From CAWAND01 sp963783335 (lineage in GTDB: Bacteria > Chloroflexota > Anaerolineae > Anaerolineales > E44-bin32), in the NCBI GenBank assembly GCA_963783335.1, contig CAWAND010000004.1, forward strand, positions 558,001 to 622,000: a DNA stretch of 64,000 bases, given 5' to 3'. Positions 59,987 to 64,000 of the stretch are shown here, piece by piece. Within the stretch, counting starts at the first letter, position 1, and every line of letters begins with the position of its first letter. The notes below the pieces were generated by a model that was given only the letters and a program-made list of their open reading frames with translations, did no database searches and was not told the DNA's origin. The translations under genes were made by a program, and so were the position numbers.

Positions 59987-61543
59987 TCAGTGCCTGCGGC
60001 GTCGCCGCCACCAGATCACCAGGCCAGAGCCAAGCGCCCCGCCCGGCAGGAGGATGATCGTCACCAAGAAGACCAGTCCGAGCGTCTGCACTGAAGGAGG
60101 CACAACGAATCTCGAGGTCGACTTTTTGGGCGTCAGATCAATGAGTGTGTCCTGCTTTGCCGCCCAGTCGATGCTGTTGATCAGCATGTCGCCGTTCGCG
60201 TAGCTGAAGTAGTAGCCGTTGTCGGCAAAGTCCGAATCGCCGAAGACAACGATGCGCGCTCCGGTCTTTGAGTCCTGGCCAACGGCACCCACCGGGAGAG
60301 GTCCGGGGAAATCGGACCCCTGGTCGTACTGGGCCTGGTTGGTGTCGATCACTTTCTGGATATCGGTCTCACCCCACGAACTTTGGCCGGAGTTCACCAG
60401 AGCGGTCACCGTCTTTGTGGCGTCGCTGGGCGGGGTGATCGCCATACTCCGAGCGGTGGGATAGATCGTCGTTTGGCCCTGCAGGCGCTGTGTAATGGGG
60501 TGGTCCGCATAGCTTGAGGCAAGACCGGCCAGCGGAAGTGTCGAGGTGAAGTCGACCACCAGGTCATCCTGGAAACTGATCCCCCACGTCTGAGACAGGT
60601 AGGTTCCCAATGGATCCGCGCCAGGTTTGATCTTTGTGGTTAGGGTGGGCTCATACAGCACAACCAATGACCCGCCGCCAGCCTGGTAGTCCTGGAGCGA
60701 TTTGACTTCGTCAGCTGAGAGCGCCAGTTGGGGCCCAGCAATCACGACGGCTTTGGCGTCATCTGGCACCTTACCGGTCTGGACGAGATTGAGGGCGCTG
60801 ACCGTGTAGTTCTTGGCCTTGAGGGAGGCCGCCACCTGGCTGTATCCGGTTTCTGATGAGGCCGTCAGATCATGCTCACCGTGGCCGGTCAGAAAGTAGA
60901 CCGTCCGGCTGCCGGGATTGGCCAGCCGTACTAGGGCTGAAGTCAGATCCTGCTCGGACACGGGTTGAACCACGGTTGTCTGGTCCCCCATCACCACCAC
61001 CAGGCTGCCGTCCTTGGTGATCCCGTACTGCCGAGCCGCAGCCGGGTTCTTGTTGGGATCGATAAATTCAAAGGTCAGATTTCCCCCGCTGTGAACTTGG
61101 TACTGCTCCAGAAGCGGGCGAATACTGTCCCGCGATCCAGAGAGGTTGGGCGTATAGAAGCCCTTCAGCACCACAGGTTGCTTGAGTTCACCGAGGATTT
61201 TGATCGTTTCTGGGGCCAGGCTGTACTTCTGATCCTCGGTCAGGTCCCAACTCTTGGGGTTTTGGTAGACGAGGAAATTGATGACCCCGACAATGCCGAC
61301 AACTGCCACACTCACCAGGAGCGCGTTGCTGCCGTAGCGCGCCTGCCGCCCCGAGAGCAAGCGGCGCACCCGCGCCGGATCAAGCAAGATGCCGGCTGCG
61401 ATGCCCAGCACGAAAAGTCCCAGCATGACCTGGAATGCGGTGTCGAATTGGCGGGTGAGGATGTACCGCACGCCATCGGCGATCAGAAAAAGAATCCCCA
61501 GGAGATAGACGTAGGGTGCCCAGCGCTTGCGGTCGATGCTCAT
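59987..61543 (-). CDS. GldG-like auxiliary component of an ABC exporter
   Basis: About 518 residues. Three N-terminal membrane helices, then a long extracytoplasmic domain of the ABC_transp_aux/GldG kind (WDLTEDQKYSLAPETIKILGELKQPVVLKGFYTP, VYFLTGHGEHDL, KAVVIAGPQLALSADEVKSLQDYQAGGGSLVVLYEP, ARIVVFGDSDFADNGYF-like text) and a C-terminal helix followed by RRRRR. The start ATG at 61543 overlaps the stop of the permease gene (ATGA). In Bacteroidota the gldA/F/G set is tied to gliding; here that is not implied. Confidence 0.85.
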   Translation of the reverse strand: MSIDRKRWAPYVYLLGILFLIADGVRYILTRQFDTAFQVMLGLFVLGIAAGILLDPARVRRLLSGRQARYGSNALLVSVAVVGIVGVINFLVYQNPKSWDLTEDQKYSLAPETIKILGELKQPVVLKGFYTPNLSGSRDSIRPLLEQYQVHSGGNLTFEFIDPNKNPAAARQYGITKDGSLVVVMGDQTTVVQPVSEQDLTSALVRLANPGSRTVYFLTGHGEHDLTASSETGYSQVAASLKAKNYTVSALNLVQTGKVPDDAKAVVIAGPQLALSADEVKSLQDYQAGGGSLVVLYEPTLTTKIKPGADPLGTYLSQTWGISFQDDLVVDFTSTLPLAGLASSYADHPITQRLQGQTTIYPTARSMAITPPSDATKTVTALVNSGQSSWGETDIQKVIDTNQAQYDQGSDFPGPLPVGAVGQDSKTGARIVVFGDSDFADNGYYFSYANGDMLINSIDWAAKQDTLIDLTPKKSTSRFVVPPSVQTLGLVFLVTIILLPGGALGSGLVIWWRRRRRH

Positions 61544-62271
61544 CCCCATCTCCTGGCCTGGATCACCTGGGCGCCAAGGAACAAAGCCAGCACAGTCAAA
61601 CTAATGTAGTAAGTCACGTCCGTGATCTGGAGCACCCCGCGGTACAGATTGTTGTAGTAGTGATCAACCAGGCCAAGGTAGCCGGCCACCTGGCTGACAG
61701 TTCCGCTGCCGCTCCCCAGGGCTCCAACCACCCAGAGCCCCAAAATGACGGCTTCCGTGGCCAGGAAGGCTACGAAGGGATTTTTGAAGAGGCCTGAGAC
61801 AAAGGTTCCCACGCCGAGCATGGCGGACATGAGCAGGGCCAGACCGAGGTAGGCGGTCACCAGCACCCCTTGATCGATACCGGGCTGGGTCATCCAATTC
61901 ATGATCAGCGGGTAGATCCAGGTGGGGATGAGGACTGCGATAATGAAACCCAGGGCGCCCAGCCATTTTCCCACCACCAGTTCGAAATCGCGGACTGGCG
62001 CGGTGAGGAGCAGCTCCATGGTGCCCATGCGCTGTTCATCGGCCAGAAGGCGCATGGTGATCAACGGGGTGATGAAGACCAGGATGGTGATCATCGGCCC
62101 GATCACGATTCGGCCGTCCGGAGTAATCTGCCCGTTTTGCAGGCCGAAGTTGATGTTGACATAGAATAGGAAACCCAGGATCAAATACAGCATGGCTGCC
62201 ATGGCATAGGCCAAAGGCGAGACAAAATACTGTTTGAACTCCCTGGATGCAATCACCCAGATGTTGTGCAT
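61540..62271 (-). CDS. ABC-2 type permease (GldF-like)
   Basis: 243 residues with six hydrophobic segments. The start MHNIWVIASREFKQYFVSPLAYAMAAMLYLILGFLFY is typical of GldF-like permeases, followed by ITPLITMRLLADEQRMGTMELLLTAPVRDFELVVGKWLGAL, the ABC-2 signature. Works with the ATPase gene that precedes it, four bases away. Confidence 0.9.
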   Translation of the reverse strand: MHNIWVIASREFKQYFVSPLAYAMAAMLYLILGFLFYVNINFGLQNGQITPDGRIVIGPMITILVFITPLITMRLLADEQRMGTMELLLTAPVRDFELVVGKWLGALGFIIAVLIPTWIYPLIMNWMTQPGIDQGVLVTAYLGLALLMSAMLGVGTFVSGLFKNPFVAFLATEAVILGLWVVGALGSGSGTVSQVAGYLGLVDHYYNNLYRGVLQITDVTYYISLTVLALFLGAQVIQARRWG

Positions 62272-62275
62272 GCTC

Positions 62276-63220
62276 TCAGTCCTGCTCCTGAAGATCTTCC
62301 GTATGCTGCTCTCGTGTGAGCTGTAAGAAGATTTCCTCCAAGCTCACCCCAGCCGTTCCGAGCTCGAACAAATCCATCCCAGCCTCGACGATCTTGCGGG
62401 CGATATCCGGGCGAAGATCCCTTCCGGGGGAGGTGGTCACCTCAAACCGATTGTCTTCTGCCGCGGCTGCGACACCCGTCACACCCGGGATCGACTCAAG
62501 GAGAGGTTTCAGCTCCTCGAGTCCGGCCGGCGTGGTCACCAGCAGTTTCTCTGCCCCGGCCATTTGTGCCTGGAGATTGCCAGGAGAGTCCTCGGCCACG
62601 ATCATCCCGTTGTTGATGATCAGCACCCGATCACAAACCTGCTGAGCCTCGGAGAGGATATGGGTAGAGAGCAGCACCGTGCGCTCTTCGCCCAATTGCT
62701 GGATCAGTTTTCGGACCTCGATGATCTGGCCCGGATCGAGACCAATCGTCGGCTCGTCCAGAATCAGCACGTCGGGCTGATGGACCAAAGCCTGGCCCAA
62801 GCCGACCCGCTGACGCATGCCCTTGGACAGACTCCCAATCAGGCTGTCTTCGCGCTCCTCCAAGTGGATCTCCTCCAGCACGTCATCAACACGCAGGTCG
62901 AGGTCCTCGACTTTGCGTAGGGATCCCATAAAGGTCAGGTAATCGCGCACGCTCATATCAGAGTAGAGAGGCACGGTCTCAGGCAGGTAGCCAATGTGGC
63001 GGCGGGCGTCAAGAGACTCGTCCACCACATCGAATCCCGCCACCTTCGCCGTCCCGCTCGAAGGCGGCATGTAGCCTGAGAGAATGCGCATCGTGGTCGT
63101 CTTCCCAGCCCCGTTCGGCCCCAGGAAGCCAAGGATTTCGCCTTGCCTGGCATCGAAGTTGAGGTTGCTGATAGCTGGGTGAGCACCGTAGAACTTGGTC
63201 AGGTTCTGGACTTCTATCAT
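62276..63220 (-). CDS. ABC transporter ATP-binding protein (GldA-like)
   Basis: About 314 residues. Walker A GFLGPNGAGKTTTMRILSG, Q-loop GYLPETVPLYSD, signature LSKGMRQRVGLGQALVHQPDVLILDEPTIGLDP with Walker B. The C-terminal extension (DRFEVTTSPGRDLRPDIARKIVEAGMDLFELGTAGVSLEEIFLQLT) is the usual DUF4162-type tail of ABC-2 exporters. First gene of an operon of four with permease, GldG-like and DUF4340 proteins. ATG at 63220 is preferred; 63238 is also possible. Confidence 0.92.
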   Translation of the reverse strand: MIEVQNLTKFYGAHPAISNLNFDARQGEILGFLGPNGAGKTTTMRILSGYMPPSSGTAKVAGFDVVDESLDARRHIGYLPETVPLYSDMSVRDYLTFMGSLRKVEDLDLRVDDVLEEIHLEEREDSLIGSLSKGMRQRVGLGQALVHQPDVLILDEPTIGLDPGQIIEVRKLIQQLGEERTVLLSTHILSEAQQVCDRVLIINNGMIVAEDSPGNLQAQMAGAEKLLVTTPAGLEELKPLLESIPGVTGVAAAAEDNRFEVTTSPGRDLRPDIARKIVEAGMDLFELGTAGVSLEEIFLQLTREQHTEDLQEQD

Positions 63221-63436
63221 CGGAAAAGAATCCACCATGGTGGGCCGGGAAGGGTGCCCGTCATGAAAATGAGCACTGCGGCCGGAGCGATCCTTGGCAG
63301 CACGTGCTCGTTGTCATCATGCCGGGCTGAATTCGCTGCATATGCATGGTTCAATATACTTAAAAGCTCGGCGGGGCGTCAAGCCCGTTGGCGGATATTC
63401 ACCAAACACTCATTCAGCTTGATGCGGGTGCAATTC

Positions 63437-63465
63437 TTGACTTTGTTTGTTACAAAAGGTACAAT
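63437..63465 (+). promoter_or_regulatory. Promoter of hppA
   Basis: TTGACT at 63437-63442 and TACAAT at 63460-63465 with a 17-base spacer, about 45 bases before the hppA start. The rest of the divergent gap 63221-63509 shows no gene. Confidence 0.65.
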
Positions 63466-63509
63466 CCTTCGCCCCGTCGGCAGAAGACAGCATTCACAAA
63501 GGACGATAT

Positions 63510-64000
63510 ATGTACTCGATGGAAGGTCTCACCGCTTTCGAAGCGATTGGCGTGTGGAGTGTCATCGTCATCGCTTTGCTCGGCCTGATCTACGCCATGG
63601 TTCTGCGTCGTCAGATCCTTGAGGAAGATACGGGCACAGCCAAAATGCAGGAGGTGTGGGGCTCAATTCGCCAGGGCGCCGAGACCTACCTGACTCGGCA
63701 ACTTCGATCCATCCTACCCATGATCGCCATCCTCACGGTGGCGCTCTTTCTTTCTGTCTACATCGTGCCGCCCACGCCGGAAGCGCTTCAGCGCTTCCAG
63801 GGGATGAGCCAATCAAGTGTGCGACTGATTATCGGGCTTGGTCGCGGCATTGGTTTCATCATGGGCGCCGGCTTCAGTCTGGCCGTGGGCCAGATCGGGA
63901 TGCGCATGGCGGTCAACGCCAACGTTCGCGTCGCATCTGCCTCGCGCACATCGTTCGGCGACGCCTTGAGGATCGCCTACCGAGCGGGCACCATCACCGG
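63510..64000 (+). CDS. hppA: Membrane-bound proton-translocating pyrophosphatase, N-terminal part (cut by window edge)
   Basis: 163 codons visible. The first helix (AIGVWSVIVIALLGLIYAMVL) is followed by RRQILEEDTGTAKMQEVWGSIRQGAETYLTRQLRSILPMI, a signature of H+-PPases, a second helix, and a third that begins IIGLGRGIGFIMGAGFSLAVGQIGMRMAVNANVRVASAS, where the G-R-G-x-G helix pattern fits the family. It couples hydrolysis of pyrophosphate to proton (or sodium) export. The catalytic region lies outside the window, so ion type and K+ dependence cannot be told. AAAGGA stands six bases before the ATG. Confidence 0.9.
   Translation, partial: MYSMEGLTAFEAIGVWSVIVIALLGLIYAMVLRRQILEEDTGTAKMQEVWGSIRQGAETYLTRQLRSILPMIAILTVALFLSVYIVPPTPEALQRFQGMSQSSVRLIIGLGRGIGFIMGAGFSLAVGQIGMRMAVNANVRVASASRTSFGDALRIAYRAGTIT

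Overview
The window looks like chromosome from a high-GC, probably single-membrane bacterium of the phylum Chloroflexota (class Anaerolineae or close to it). This is inferred from gene style, since there is no rRNA or other direct marker: lipoproteins with Pro/Thr/Ala/Glu linkers behind the lipobox, a Tad pilus locus without a secretin, a pair of response-regulator/ParA fusions of the CpaE type, many polytopic GT-C glycosyltransferases, a membrane pyrophosphatase and a GldFG-like exporter. No tRNA, rRNA, CRISPR array, insertion sequence or prophage was found.

Layout. Bases 1-8100 hold a membrane sensor cut by the left edge, then divergently a CpaE-like fusion, a sirtuin, a GAF histidine kinase, mutL on the other strand, and a HAD phosphatase coupled to an unpaired CoA-transferase alpha subunit. 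From 8.1 to 16.4 kb follow a CtpA-like protease, a membrane zinc peptidase, mgtE with a long leader, and a tight run (lipid kinase, YdjC deacetylase, two methyltransferases, a TPR/zinc-ribbon protein, a Nudix hydrolase). From 16.4 to 27.6 kb lie ribosomal protein L25, a beta-helix-like membrane protein, a secreted protein with pth and mfd, and on the minus strand folC-lon-lipoprotein. Bases 27.7-32.2 kb are a phosphonate-type ABC importer (phnD, phnC, two phnE) whose permeases carry an extra extracytoplasmic domain. From 32.3 to 35.3 kb are an HNH nuclease, a putative nucleotidyltransferase, hpf and comF. Bases 35.4-41.6 kb are the Tad pilus operon (flp, cpaB, cpaE, cpaF, tadB, tadC), preceded by a NarL-type regulator and a DegS-type kinase that is broken by a frameshift. 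Bases 43.5-57.9 kb are an island of ten membrane glycosyltransferase-like genes, one of them decayed. The right end holds the principal sigma factor, a GldA/F/G-like ABC system with a DUF4340 protein, and the start of hppA.

The most notable points are: a single-base frameshift that joins folC to lon in one 1299-codon frame; a second frameshift of TTC-TGA-C form inside the DegS-type kinase; a tandem GT87-like paralogue with at least three frameshifts; a recurring palindrome resembling the Rex operator at four gene ends or junctions; PhnE permeases with a disulfide-type ectodomain; an attenuator-like hairpin in the phn leader; and leaderless-looking promoters at the sigma factor and one glycosyltransferase.
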